From Brevibacterium daeguense (lineage in GTDB: Bacteria > Actinomycetota > Actinomycetes > Actinomycetales > Brevibacteriaceae): a stretch of 64,000 bases of DNA. How positions within the stretch are numbered: position 1 is the stretch's first letter; the number at the start of each line of letters is the position of its first letter. Positions 33,943 to 41,910 of this stretch are shown here, one piece after another. The stretch spans positions 248,001-312,000 of the forward strand of contig NZ_JAJTWW010000004.1 of the NCBI RefSeq assembly GCF_021729135.1, read 5' to 3'. The translations under genes were made by a program, and so were the position numbers. Under the pieces are notes generated by a model, which saw only the letters and a program-made list of their open reading frames with translations, did no database searches and was not told the DNA's origin.

Positions 33943-35115
33943 ATGACCGACCGCGAGACCCGCCACGCCGAACTCGCCCGGCAGTACCTGCCCGACGAGC
34001 TGCTGGAGCGCGTCCGCGGCCGCGCCGGCGATTACGACCGCGAGAACCGCTTCTTCGCCGAAGACCTCGAGGAGCTGCGGGAGCGCGGCTACCTCACGCT
34101 GTTCGCGCCCGAGGAGTTCGGCGGCCCCGGCCTCAGCGTGAACCAGGTGTCGCGGCTGCAGCAGCGCCTGGCCGCCGCCGCCCCCGCCACGGCGCTGGGC
34201 ATCAACATGCACCTGGTGTGCACCGGGGCGATCCGCGCGATGTACGAGCGCGGCGAGCGGTCCCTGAACTGGGTGTTCGAGGAGATCATGGCCGGGGAGC
34301 TGTTCGCGTTCGGGATCAGCGAGGCCGGCAACGACTGGGTGCTGCAGAGCTCGAACTCGACCGCCGAACCGCAGGACGACGGCGGCTACCGGATCACCGG
34401 CAAGAAGATCTTCACGTCACTGTCGCCGGCCTGGACCCGGCTGCTGGTGCACGGCCTCGACTCCTCCGATCCGGACAATCCCATGGTCGTCTACGGCTTC
34501 CTCGAACGCGGTGAGGACGGGATCTCGATCTCCGAGAACTGGGACGTCATGGGCATGCGCGCCACCCACAGCCGCTCCACCACGCTGGAGAACGTGCGGA
34601 TGCGGCCGGAGCGAGTGGCCCGGAGGATCCCGGACGGCCCGAATCCGGACCCGCTGACCTTCGGGATCACCGCGAACTTCCAGCTGCTCATCGCCTCGGT
34701 CTACACCGGACTGGCGACCCGGGCGCTGGACGTCGCCGCCGAGGCGCTCACGGCGAAGCAGTCGGCCAAGCACGGCTCCTCCTACGCGGAGATCCCGCAG
34801 TACCGCGACCGGCTCGCCGACGCCGCGATGGACCTGATGCCGGTGCCGGCGCAGCTGGAGGCCTACAGCCGCGACTTCGACGAGCTCGTCGACCACGGCA
34901 AGGGCTGGCCCAGGCGCCTGGTCACCGCCCGGATCAACGCCGGGGAGGCTGCCCGGCGCTCCGTCGAGGCGGCGCTGCGCTGCGCAGGCGGCGCCGGGTA
35001 CTCCAACGGCCACGAGCTGGGCCGGCTCTACCGGGATGCCCTGGCGGGGATGTTCCACCCGGCCGGCATCGACGCCGCACGCCCGATGTTCGCCGCCGCG
35101 CTGCTGGACGACTGA
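33943..35115 (+). CDS. Acyl-CoA dehydrogenase family flavoenzyme
   Basis: A 390-residue FAD-dependent dehydrogenase. The N-terminal helical part, the FGISEAGNDW flavin-binding region, the GKKIFTSLSP segment, the MGMRATHSRSTTLE stretch and the C-terminal RCAGGAGYSNGHELGRLYRDA all match the family. It introduces a double bond into, or oxidises, an acyl thioester; chain preference is unknown. AAGGAG precedes ATG 33943 by 6 nt. It follows the ketosynthase by 71 bp and its stop overlaps the HAD gene start by 1 nt. The frame stays open upstream within the ketosynthase gene, which is a shadow. Confidence 0.88.
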   Translation: MTDRETRHAELARQYLPDELLERVRGRAGDYDRENRFFAEDLEELRERGYLTLFAPEEFGGPGLSVNQVSRLQQRLAAAAPATALGINMHLVCTGAIRAMYERGERSLNWVFEEIMAGELFAFGISEAGNDWVLQSSNSTAEPQDDGGYRITGKKIFTSLSPAWTRLLVHGLDSSDPDNPMVVYGFLERGEDGISISENWDVMGMRATHSRSTTLENVRMRPERVARRIPDGPNPDPLTFGITANFQLLIASVYTGLATRALDVAAEALTAKQSAKHGSSYAEIPQYRDRLADAAMDLMPVPAQLEAYSRDFDELVDHGKGWPRRLVTARINAGEAARRSVEAALRCAGGAGYSNGHELGRLYRDALAGMFHPAGIDAARPMFAAALLDD

Positions 35116-35846
35116 TGACGAGCCCGTATCGGATTCTGACGTTCGACGTCGTCGGCACCCTCATCGACTTCGAGCAGGGCATCCTTGACTGCCTGCACGC
35201 CCAGCTGGGAACGGAGGCCGACCACGGCATCGATGATCTGCGGCTGCTCGAGGCCTACGCCCGGGCCGAGGACGTCCAGCAGCAGCTGACCCCGGACATG
35301 CCGTTCAGCGAGATGCTCGCCCCGGCCTACCTGCGGATGGCCGACGAGCTGGGCCTGCCCGCCTCCGAGGCGGTCGCCGGCTCGCTGCGCGCCGCCATCC
35401 CGGACTGGCCCGCCTTCCCCGACTCCGTCGAGGCGCTCCAGCGGCTGGGCGCCGACCACCGGCTGATCGCGCTCACCAACGCCGGGCGCTGGGCCGCGCG
35501 AGAGCTGGCGGCGACCCTGGGCGAGCCCTTCGACGACATCGTGACCGTCGAGGACGTCGGCGTGAACAAGCCGGACCCGCAGGTCTTCGCCTTCTGCCGC
35601 GGCCGGCAGAGCGTGCACGGCTACGAGCTCGCCGACTTCCTGCATGTCGCGCAGAGCCAGTACCACGACATCGGAGTGGCGAAGCGCCTGGGCTACCGGA
35701 CGGCGTGGGTCGAGCGGCGCGCCGGCGAAAACTCCTTCGGGGCGACCCCGCGGCCGGAGTCGGTGACCGCTCCGGACTACCACGTCACGACGCTGGCCGA
35801 GCTGGCCGACCTGATCGAACTCCACCCGACTCACACTGAAGGCTGA
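35115..35846 (+). CDS. HAD-superfamily hydrolase (type II haloacid dehalogenase-like)
   Basis: A 243-residue HAD hydrolase. The nucleophile motif FDVVGTLIDF has a valine where phosphatases usually have the second Asp, a feature shared with type II dehalogenases. LIALTNAGRWAA is motif II and NKPDPQVFAF motif III, with QSQYHDIGVAKRLG near the acidic motif IV. Its real substrate is unknown. The start overlaps the stop of the acyl-CoA dehydrogenase by 1 nt, so it belongs to that operon. Confidence 0.85.
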   Translation: MTSPYRILTFDVVGTLIDFEQGILDCLHAQLGTEADHGIDDLRLLEAYARAEDVQQQLTPDMPFSEMLAPAYLRMADELGLPASEAVAGSLRAAIPDWPAFPDSVEALQRLGADHRLIALTNAGRWAARELAATLGEPFDDIVTVEDVGVNKPDPQVFAFCRGRQSVHGYELADFLHVAQSQYHDIGVAKRLGYRTAWVERRAGENSFGATPRPESVTAPDYHVTTLAELADLIELHPTHTEG

Positions 35847-35848
35847 AT

Positions 35849-36019
35849 ATGGCAGACGAACGATCCACCGCAGACCATCCGGACGAGCCCGATGAGAGCA
35901 CCCCGGGGCTGGCTGCTCTCATCGAGCAGAAGAACAGGCAGCGATCGCTGGTGCCGATCGGGCTGGCCGGCGCAGCCGCTGCCGCCGTGATCGGGTTCGT
36001 GATCCTCGGCGGGACCTGA
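35849..36019 (+). CDS. Small single-helix membrane protein
   Basis: A 56-residue protein: an acidic N-terminal half (ADERSTADHPDEPDE), then basic KNRQRS and one hydrophobic helix (VPIGLAGAAAAAVIGFVILG) at the C-terminus, predicted as a tail-anchored membrane protein. GAAGG lies about 7 nt before the ATG, and the gene begins 2 bp after the stop of the HAD gene, so it is probably in the same operon. No family is recognised. Confidence 0.6.
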   Translation: MADERSTADHPDEPDESTPGLAALIEQKNRQRSLVPIGLAGAAAAAVIGFVILGGT

Positions 36020-36081
36020 CCCCCGGCATCGCGCGACCTGACCGGCATCGCGGGGGCTGACCCCCGGAGTCGGGGCCGGCC

Positions 36082-36618
36082 CTACGCGCTCAGAGCGTAG
36101 TGCTTTCCGGTCACCGCATCCATGATGATCTCCATCTGACGGCCGCGATTGCTGCCGGTGATCCACCAGTTCGGCTTGCCGAAGCACAGCAGCGGCCCGA
36201 CCCGCTGCACCCGCCCCGGCCCGCCCAGCCGACGGGTGCGCAGCAGGATGCTCTGGACCAGCCGCCGGGCGGCGGCCTCTCCCTGCTCGTCGGTGAGGGT
36301 GCGCGCCGGCGCGGCGATCGTCGCGCTCTGCCCAGCCGTGCCGAGCGGTTCGAAGGCGACCCGGTTCCACGGCTCTGCCGCGTACGCACGTCCCCCGACG
36401 AGGTCGACGATCACATGGACCCTCTCCACCGGCTCGACGCCTCGGCGACTCTCGAACACGACGCCGAGCATGGGCGAATGATAGAGCTCGGCACGGATGT
36501 CGCGAGCGCCGGAGAGCTTCCGGTCCACCCAGCTCAGCGCCTGCTCACGGCTGATCTGGACGGGCCAGGCGACGGTGGGCGCAACGAGGCCCGCCGTCGC
36601 CGCTGCGGCCTGCGTCAC
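36082..36618 (-). CDS. Hypothetical protein, last gene of the symporter operon
   Basis: A 178-residue soluble protein. An N-terminal stretch with a hydrophobic region (AGLVAPTVAWPVQIS) is followed by strands (RVHVIVDLVGGRAYA) and a C-terminal RQMEIIMDAVTGKHYAL. The repeated sequence IVDLVGGRAYA/IMDAVTGKHYA suggests two similar strand units, as in PepSY-like folds; this is inference. I do not recognise the family. Its ATG overlaps the stop of the symporter gene by 4 nt, so it is cotranscribed and may act with the transporter. Confidence 0.68.
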   Translation of the reverse strand: MTQAAAATAGLVAPTVAWPVQISREQALSWVDRKLSGARDIRAELYHSPMLGVVFESRRGVEPVERVHVIVDLVGGRAYAAEPWNRVAFEPLGTAGQSATIAAPARTLTDEQGEAAARRLVQSILLRTRRLGGPGRVQRVGPLLCFGKPNWWITGSNRGRQMEIIMDAVTGKHYALSA

Positions 36619-38183
36619 GAAGCTCCGTCCCCTGCCCGCGAATCGCGGTCAGCGGTCACCGGCCGCTGCGTCGACAGGCGCTCGTCCTGGCCGATCACCA
36701 GGTGCTTGGGGATCGGGGCCACACGCATCGACTCCTCGACGGCGGCCAGCACCCGGGGCGGGACCGGATGGGACTTCTGGGTGGCCAGCGACACCACGAT
36801 GATCGCCAGCACGGACGCGATGATGCCGAAGCCCATCGGGTCCAATCCGATCGAGCCGGCGGTGTCGAACAGCTGAGCCGCGACCGCACCGGCGGCGCCG
36901 GCGAGGATCGAGGCGATCGCCCCCGGTGTATTGGCCTTCTTCCACCACACCGCGCACACGTAGGCCGGGACGAAGGCGGCACCGAGCACGGAGGTGGCGA
37001 AGACGACGATGTCGAACACGCCGGGCGGCTGGATGATCGCGATGATGAGTCCGACGATCGCGAGGACGAGGATCACCGCGCGCGAGATGTTCACGGCGGT
37101 CTTCTCGCTGAGATTGCGCAGCAGCGTGCCGCCCAGGTCCTGGGAGGCGATGGTGCCGGCCTGCAGCAGCAGCGAATCCGCGGTCGACATGATCGCCGCC
37201 ATGATCGCGGCCATCACGATGCCGACCGCGAACGACGGCAGCACCGTCTGGGCGACCTCGAAGATCGCCAGTTCCGGGTTGTCGATGTTGGGGACGATGA
37301 GCAGGCCCATCATGCCGACGAGGTAGGCCCCGGGGATGAACAGCAGGTTGAAGCCGGTGGCGTAGAGACCAGCCTTGCGCGCGATCGAGGGCCGGCGCAT
37401 CGACATGTGACCGACGTTGACGTGCGGGTAGCCCATATAGCCGATCGAGAAGATCAGCAGCGCGCCGATGATCACGCCCCACTCGCCGAAGTACTGGCCC
37501 TCCGCGCCCCACATCGTCAGCAGGTTCTGGTTGAGCGCGCCCAGCTGCTCGTGGCCGGACGTGAGCCCGCCGACGTGCTGCAGGGTGGCGATGACGATCC
37601 ACAGCATGCCGATGACCATGATGATCGCTTGGAAGAACCCGGTGTAGGCAACCGCGAGGTAACCGCCGAGGAACGTGTAGATGAGGATGACCGACACGGC
37701 GACGATGAGGGCGACGTTGAGGTCCATCCCGGTCACCGAGGCCAGGCCCTGACCGCCGGCGAGCAGCTGGGCGAGGACGTAGAGGAAGATGCAGATCAGC
37801 GCGATCGGCGCGGCGACGAGCCGGGTCCAGATCGAGGGATAGCGCCGTTCGAGGTAGCCGAGCGAGGTGATCGCGCCGAGCAGGTGGGACAGCTTGCGCA
37901 TCCGCCGGCCGATCACCGACAGGCTGATCACGCCGCCGCCCAGATCGCCGAGCGCGTACCACATGGAGTAGTAGCCCTGGCTGTACCCGAGCCCGCCGGC
38001 GCCCAGGAACATGTACCCGGACATCGAGGTGCTCTGCATCCGCAGAGCGGTGACCGGTGCGCCGAGGCGCCGACCACCCAGGAGGTAGCCTTCCCGATCC
38101 TTGGAGCTCGTCTTGGTGACGGCGATGCCGATCCCGATGACGATGGCGAAGTAGACAAGGACGAAGAACAGTTCGACAGTCAT
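36615..38183 (-). CDS. Sodium:solute symporter (SSS family)
   Basis: A 522-residue SSS transporter with about 13 helices. Features include an N-terminal VLVYFAIVIGIGI helix, GGRRLGAPVTALRMQSTSMSG in the first conserved region, and the sodium-site segment AAIMAAIMSTADSLLLQAG in the middle. The substrate cannot be read; panthothenate-, proline- or monocarboxylate-like uptake is possible. Its start overlaps the stop of a 60-residue small membrane protein gene and its stop overlaps the next gene, giving a tight three-gene operon. Confidence 0.88.
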   Translation of the reverse strand: MTVELFFVLVYFAIVIGIGIAVTKTSSKDREGYLLGGRRLGAPVTALRMQSTSMSGYMFLGAGGLGYSQGYYSMWYALGDLGGGVISLSVIGRRMRKLSHLLGAITSLGYLERRYPSIWTRLVAAPIALICIFLYVLAQLLAGGQGLASVTGMDLNVALIVAVSVILIYTFLGGYLAVAYTGFFQAIIMVIGMLWIVIATLQHVGGLTSGHEQLGALNQNLLTMWGAEGQYFGEWGVIIGALLIFSIGYMGYPHVNVGHMSMRRPSIARKAGLYATGFNLLFIPGAYLVGMMGLLIVPNIDNPELAIFEVAQTVLPSFAVGIVMAAIMAAIMSTADSLLLQAGTIASQDLGGTLLRNLSEKTAVNISRAVILVLAIVGLIIAIIQPPGVFDIVVFATSVLGAAFVPAYVCAVWWKKANTPGAIASILAGAAGAVAAQLFDTAGSIGLDPMGFGIIASVLAIIVVSLATQKSHPVPPRVLAAVEESMRVAPIPKHLVIGQDERLSTQRPVTADRDSRAGDGAS

Positions 38184-38362
38184 CGGGCCTCCCCCTTCCC
38201 GGTGAGCGGATCAGCGCCGGGTTCATCGACCGAGCTCGTGGAGTAATCGGCGTCCTCGACCACCCAGTCCGCCGTCCGCAGATAGAAGACGATCGTGTAG
38301 ACGACCCAGAACAGCATCACGCCGCCCATGATCAGGGTCGTACTGAGGGGAAGTCCGAACAT
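38180..38362 (-). CDS. Small symporter accessory membrane protein
   Basis: A 60-residue protein with one hydrophobic helix near the N-terminus (TLIMGGVMLFWVVYTIVFYL) and an acidic, soluble tail. Small membrane proteins of this kind are commonly encoded directly before an SSS transporter (DUF3311-type or other small symporter subunits) and are probably subunits. AAGGAG lies 7 nt before the ATG. The stop overlaps the symporter start by 4 nt (ATGA), so the two are coupled in translation. Confidence 0.78.
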   Translation of the reverse strand: MFGLPLSTTLIMGGVMLFWVVYTIVFYLRTADWVVEDADYSTSSVDEPGADPLTGKGEAR

Positions 38363-38444
38363 GCAGTGCTCCTTTGCGTTGCCTGTGACGGGTCCAACAT
38401 ACCCGCATCGACATCTCAGGCAACTCGCAGGCCTGTTGATCTCA

Positions 38445-39152
38445 TCAGGCGAGCCGATGGAGCGCCCGCAGCGACTTCAGCTGCCGGCCGGCAGCGTCGA
38501 AGTTCGCCGGGTCGAGCCAGTCCTCGAACGCCGCACGGACTGCGGGCCAATCACGGTCGATGAGCGCATACCAGGCGGTGTCCCGGTTGCGGCCCTTGGT
38601 GACCACGGCCTGCCGGAAGGTGCCTTCGTAGGTGAAGCCGAGCCGTGCGGCGGCCCTGCGCGAGGGCGCGTTGAGGCTGTCGCACTTCCACTCGTACCGG
38701 CGATAGCCGAGCTCGAAGACGTACCGCATGAGGAGGAACTGCGCCTCGGTGGCGGCCGGCGTGCGCTGAAGTGCTCGCGACAGCGCCACCCAGCCGACCT
38801 CGATGACCCCATTGGCGGGGTCATGCCGCATCAGGGCGAGGGTGCCGAGCGCACGGCCACTCGCGTTGTCGACCACGGCATAGTGCCGGGGGTCGCGGCT
38901 CTGCGCCGCCGCGGCTGCCCAGCCGCGGTAGGACTCCGGCGTGGGGAAGGGGCCGACGGACATGTACGTCCAATCCCGGCCTTCGGGGGCGGCAGCGTAG
39001 GCGGCATGGAGATCGGCCGCGTGCCGCCCCGGATCGAGGCGTTCGAGCGTGCAGTATCTGCCCGCAAGCACCTCGGCGTCCGGAAGCGGGACCGGCACCC
39101 AGCCGGGAACCGGATCACCGATCGGCTGCTCGTACTCGTTCGTCCTCGTCAT
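38445..39152 (-). CDS. GNAT acetyltransferase (RimJ/RimL type)
   Basis: A 235-residue acetyl-CoA-dependent N-acetyltransferase. The features are LERLDPGRHA, the VGWVALSRALQRTPAATEA acetyl-CoA-binding segment and CDSLNAPSRRAAARLGFTYEGTFR near residues 155-185, which matches RimJ/RimL-like enzymes. They acetylate protein N-termini or small amines; the target is unknown. AGGAG lies 5 nt before the ATG. The 3' end of this gene and the next GNAT gene are in the same direction with 36 bp between them. Confidence 0.86.
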   Translation of the reverse strand: MTRTNEYEQPIGDPVPGWVPVPLPDAEVLAGRYCTLERLDPGRHAADLHAAYAAAPEGRDWTYMSVGPFPTPESYRGWAAAAAQSRDPRHYAVVDNASGRALGTLALMRHDPANGVIEVGWVALSRALQRTPAATEAQFLLMRYVFELGYRRYEWKCDSLNAPSRRAAARLGFTYEGTFRQAVVTKGRNRDTAWYALIDRDWPAVRAAFEDWLDPANFDAAGRQLKSLRALHRLA

Positions 39153-39188
39153 CGGCGCTCCTGGTCTGTCATCGGCGTTCCTGGTCCG

Positions 39189-39683
39189 TCAGCGACCATC
39201 GGCGCTTCCGGCCGGAGCGGCGCGACGGGCCGGTGCGGCGTCATAGGTGACCCAGTCCGTCCGCGTCGCGACCTTGTCGTAGAGCAGCTGCGCCTGCTGG
39301 TTGTCCTCCGCGGTGATCCACCGGACGATCGAGCGTCCTTCTGCCCCTGCGATCTCGGTGAGCCGCTGGATCAGCGCCCGTGCCGCCCCTCTGCCGCGGT
39401 CCTCGGCATCCGTGAAGAGGTCGTCGAGCCAGATGCCGACCGTGCCGGTGGAGGGACGCGAGAAGCGGCGGAAGTGGGCGATCGCCACGATGCCGGGCTC
39501 CGCCTCGGCGACCAGGCCCTGACACTCATGCGTCGGGTCCATCAGCCATCCCCACACCCGCGACACGACGTCCTCGGACTCTTCCAAGCGGTAGAAGTCG
39601 CGGTAGCCGCGGAAGAGTTCGCGCCATCGTCCCTCATCGGCGTACTCGAGCGGACGTACGGAGACGGTCGGGGCCTGCGACAT
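39189..39683 (-). CDS. GNAT acetyltransferase
   Basis: A 164-residue N-acetyltransferase. The acetyl-CoA site is in LFTDAEDRGRGAARALIQRLTEIA and a RWITAEDNQQAQLLYDKV helix follows, as in the family. The target is unknown. It is on the same strand as the other GNAT gene and is 36 bp upstream of it, so the two could be one operon. AAAGG precedes the ATG at a wide spacing. Confidence 0.83.
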   Translation of the reverse strand: MSQAPTVSVRPLEYADEGRWRELFRGYRDFYRLEESEDVVSRVWGWLMDPTHECQGLVAEAEPGIVAIAHFRRFSRPSTGTVGIWLDDLFTDAEDRGRGAARALIQRLTEIAGAEGRSIVRWITAEDNQQAQLLYDKVATRTDWVTYDAAPARRAAPAGSADGR

Positions 39684-39819
39684 GGTCGGACCGCGCCTTT
39701 CTGGGTTGCCGGAGGATCTTCTGGGCTGCGAAGGACAGGAGTGCGAGCGACGCGCCGGACGAAGTCGCCTGCATTCACGGTATCCGGGCGAGGGGTCGCG
39801 GCAACCCTGGCGAGCTGAT

Positions 39820-40119
39820 TCAGTGGGGTGCGTCGCCGGATTCGGCTGCGGTCCGGAGCTTCACCATGTCGACGCGGCCGTCCCGGAACGGCACGCCTTC
39901 CGCTTCGAGCAGCGCCCGAGCCTGTCCTCCGCGGCACATCGCCGGCGTGCCGTCTGCGTAGACGACCCGCCACCACGGCACGTCGCCGTCGAGCAGGGAT
40001 ACCGCCCGGCCCGCCTGCCGAGGACCGAGGCCCACTGCCCGCCCGACTTCGCCGTAGGCCGCCACTCGACCTGCCGGAATCGTCGCCACCACGGACCGAA
40101 CTCGTGCCACCACGTCCAT
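39820..40119 (-). CDS. Alkyltransferase-like protein (ATL), no catalytic cysteine
   Basis: A 99-residue protein of the O6-alkylguanine-DNA alkyltransferase fold. The helix-turn-helix VAAYGEVGRAVGLGPRQAGRAV is present, but the PCHRV active-site motif is replaced by PWWRVV, so there is no acceptor cysteine. ATL proteins (such as E. coli YbaZ and T. thermophilus ATL) bind alkylated guanine and hand it to nucleotide-excision repair. The start ATG 40119 has AGGAGG 6 nt upstream; an ATG at 40125 is too close to it. Confidence 0.8.
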   Translation of the reverse strand: MDVVARVRSVVATIPAGRVAAYGEVGRAVGLGPRQAGRAVSLLDGDVPWWRVVYADGTPAMCRGGQARALLEAEGVPFRDGRVDMVKLRTAAESGDAPH

Positions 40120-40562
40120 GCTCATCCTCCTTCTGATCCCAGTATCCAAGGGGTCCTGCCGAGTGCCGGACCGAATCAGTGCAACATCGACCGAGGAGGC
40201 CGTAACCCCTGCTGAAGTCGTCCGTCTGCTTCGGGTGATCGACGATGCGCTCGTTGCAGCCCAACATTAGACGGGCTCCGACTTATCGAAACGCTGTTCT
40301 CACAGGTCTTGTTGGCTGAACTCCGCCGTTCGAGGTGCCCGGCGCTGTGAAATCCGGGGAGCGGCCGAGATCTTGAGCTGCTTTCCACACGACCTGAGCC
40401 CTCCAGATCTCCTGGAGGGTATCGGGAACCCGGGTCGGGGAATTTCAGGGCAGCTTCGACACCGTCTTTGCGCTCTTTGATGCCTTCACCCGCACCGAGC
40501 AGGGCCACCATGCTGACGAGCGGCACATTGACGAACCTGAGAAAAATCTCTTCAAAAACTTT
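40120..40562. other. Intergenic region without a recognised gene
   Basis: These 443 bp lie between the ATL gene and the promoter of the TasA-like gene. A minus-strand open frame at 40176-40580 exists but has no ribosome site, no recognisable domain and biased composition, so I do not call it a gene. No transposon end was recognised. Confidence 0.5.
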
Positions 40563-40573
40563 TTGACAGTGAT

Positions 40574-40625
40574 TTGACAACCTGTAACTGAAGAATTAAT
40601 AATAGTTTTACTGCGGTACCGCAGT
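40574..40625 (+). promoter_or_regulatory. Strong promoter and 16-bp palindromic operator of the TasA-like cluster
   Basis: TTGACA (40574-40579) and TAATAA (40597-40602) form a near-consensus sigma-70 promoter with a 17-bp spacer; another TTGACA is at 40563-40568. About 8 bp downstream of the -10 box lies the perfect palindrome ACTGCGGTACCGCAGT (40610-40625), at the expected start site. It could be a repressor operator or a 5' hairpin. A TATTATT sequence right after it complements AATAATA at 40598-40604. Confidence 0.6.
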
Positions 40626-40655
40626 TATTATTTACATTGAATCTAAGGAATCTTC

Positions 40656-41192
40656 ATGGCTTCTGACGCCTCATCCTCCTCCTCTCGTTCCCGCCGTCTT
40701 CTGGTGCCGCTGGCGGTAATGGGCGCTGCCGCTGCTATCGCCGTCGGGTCCGGCGCGAGCTTCACCTCGACGACCTCCTCGGCCCCGAATGTTGTCACCG
40801 CCGGCGCGTTCAGCCAGACAAACACCGCCGAGGGCTCGGCGATCTTCACCCTCGACGCGGCGATGCCCGGTGACACCACCACGGGCACCGCGACGGTGAC
40901 GAACACCGGCGACTTCGCCGGTGAGTTCACCCTCGTCGAGAGCGACGACACGACGACCTTCCCGGCCGGCACGCTGGACCTCGTGGTCACCGACACCACC
41001 GATTCCGCCTCCCCGGTCGAGGTGTACAACGGCGATCTCGGCGGACTCGAAAGCCAGACGCTGGGCACCATCGCCCCCGAGGAGTCGCGCACCTACACCT
41101 TCGATGTGACCTTCGATGAAGCCGCCGGCAACGACGCCCAGGGCGCCCAGGCGTCCGCCGCCTACACCTGGAATGCCGTCCAGACGTCCTGA
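40656..41192 (+). CDS. TasA/camelysin-like secreted protein (SipW-type signal)
   Basis: A 178-residue exported protein. The N-terminal 35 residues are a basic RSRRLLVPLAVMG signal with a hydrophobic core, followed by the SGASFTSTTSS region typical of signals cut by SipW-type peptidase. The mature part is rich in Thr, Asp and Val, with alternating beta strands (TATVTNTGDFAGEFTLVES), as in TasA/CalY fibre-forming biofilm proteins. AAGGAA precedes the ATG. The peptidase gene is 130 bp downstream. Function as a matrix or surface fibre is inferred from the family. Confidence 0.75.
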   Translation: MASDASSSSSRSRRLLVPLAVMGAAAAIAVGSGASFTSTTSSAPNVVTAGAFSQTNTAEGSAIFTLDAAMPGDTTTGTATVTNTGDFAGEFTLVESDDTTTFPAGTLDLVVTDTTDSASPVEVYNGDLGGLESQTLGTIAPEESRTYTFDVTFDEAAGNDAQGAQASAAYTWNAVQTS

Positions 41193-41322
41193 TCGTCCCT
41201 GACGATCAGACGGCCGGGCCGACTGCGAGTACCTTCCCCCTCCCAGTCGGCCCGGCCTGCCCTTCCTCTCTTCCCCACCCATTTCTTCCCCGCACCCGAA
41301 ATTCCCGGCACCGGAGGACATC

Positions 41323-41910
41323 GTGGCCCACACCACCGCATCGCGCCGCACGGACCCTGCTCGGTCGACGATGCGCGTCATCGGTCGCCGGTTGATCGAT
41401 GTCGCAGCCGTTGCCATGCTGGCGATCGCGCTGGTGCTCATCGTGCCCGGCTTCTTCGGCATCCAGCGCTACGTCATCACCGGCGGATCGATGTCGGGAT
41501 CCTTCGAAGTCGGCGCGGTCGCCTTCGCCCGTCCCGTCCCGGTCGAGGATCTCCAGGTCGGTGACATCATCACCTACCAACCACCCGCCGAAGCCGGCAT
41601 CTCACAGTTGGTCACCCACCGCATCAGCCACATCGAAACCGACCCCGACCACGGCCAGATCTTCACCACCAAGGGCGACGCCAACGCCGCCGACGACCCC
41701 TGGCAGTTCCAGATCGACTCGCCCACCCAGCCGACCGTCGTCCACGCGATCGACTACCTCGGCTGGCCGATGATCTGGCTGGCCGACCGCACCTGGCGCA
41801 CCATCCTCATCGGCGCACCCGCCGCCGCCATCTTCCTCATCGCCGCCAGAGAATTCCTCGCAGCCCTCCGCCGGCCCGCACCCGCTACTGCACACCCAGA
41901 CCGAGCATGA
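41323..41910 (+). CDS. sipW: Signal peptidase I, SipW/ER type
   Basis: A 195-residue membrane peptidase. One helix at about 26-47 comes before the catalytic box with Ser56 in TGGSMSGSF. The second catalytic residue is His99 (LVTHRI) rather than the Lys of ordinary bacterial signal peptidases, and Asp119 in TKGDAN completes the expected Ser-His-Asp set. A second helix ends the protein. This is the SipW/archaeal-eukaryotic type, which processes TasA-like precursors. GTG 41323 has CCGGAGG 6 nt upstream. The stop overlaps the next start by 4 nt. Confidence 0.85.
   Translation: MAHTTASRRTDPARSTMRVIGRRLIDVAAVAMLAIALVLIVPGFFGIQRYVITGGSMSGSFEVGAVAFARPVPVEDLQVGDIITYQPPAEAGISQLVTHRISHIETDPDHGQIFTTKGDANAADDPWQFQIDSPTQPTVVHAIDYLGWPMIWLADRTWRTILIGAPAAAIFLIAAREFLAALRRPAPATAHPDRA

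Noticed and set aside
36020..36081. GC-rich inverted sequences as a terminator between the small membrane gene and the hypothetical gene
   Set aside because: Several weak alternative pairings exist and no single convincing stem; left out of the feature list.
36702..38246. 514-codon plus-strand frame opposite the symporter
   Set aside because: Very His/Asp/Arg-rich shadow of the symporter gene, not protein-like.
40176..40580. 134-codon minus-strand frame
   Set aside because: No ribosome site, no domain, and it overlaps the strong promoter of the TasA-like gene.
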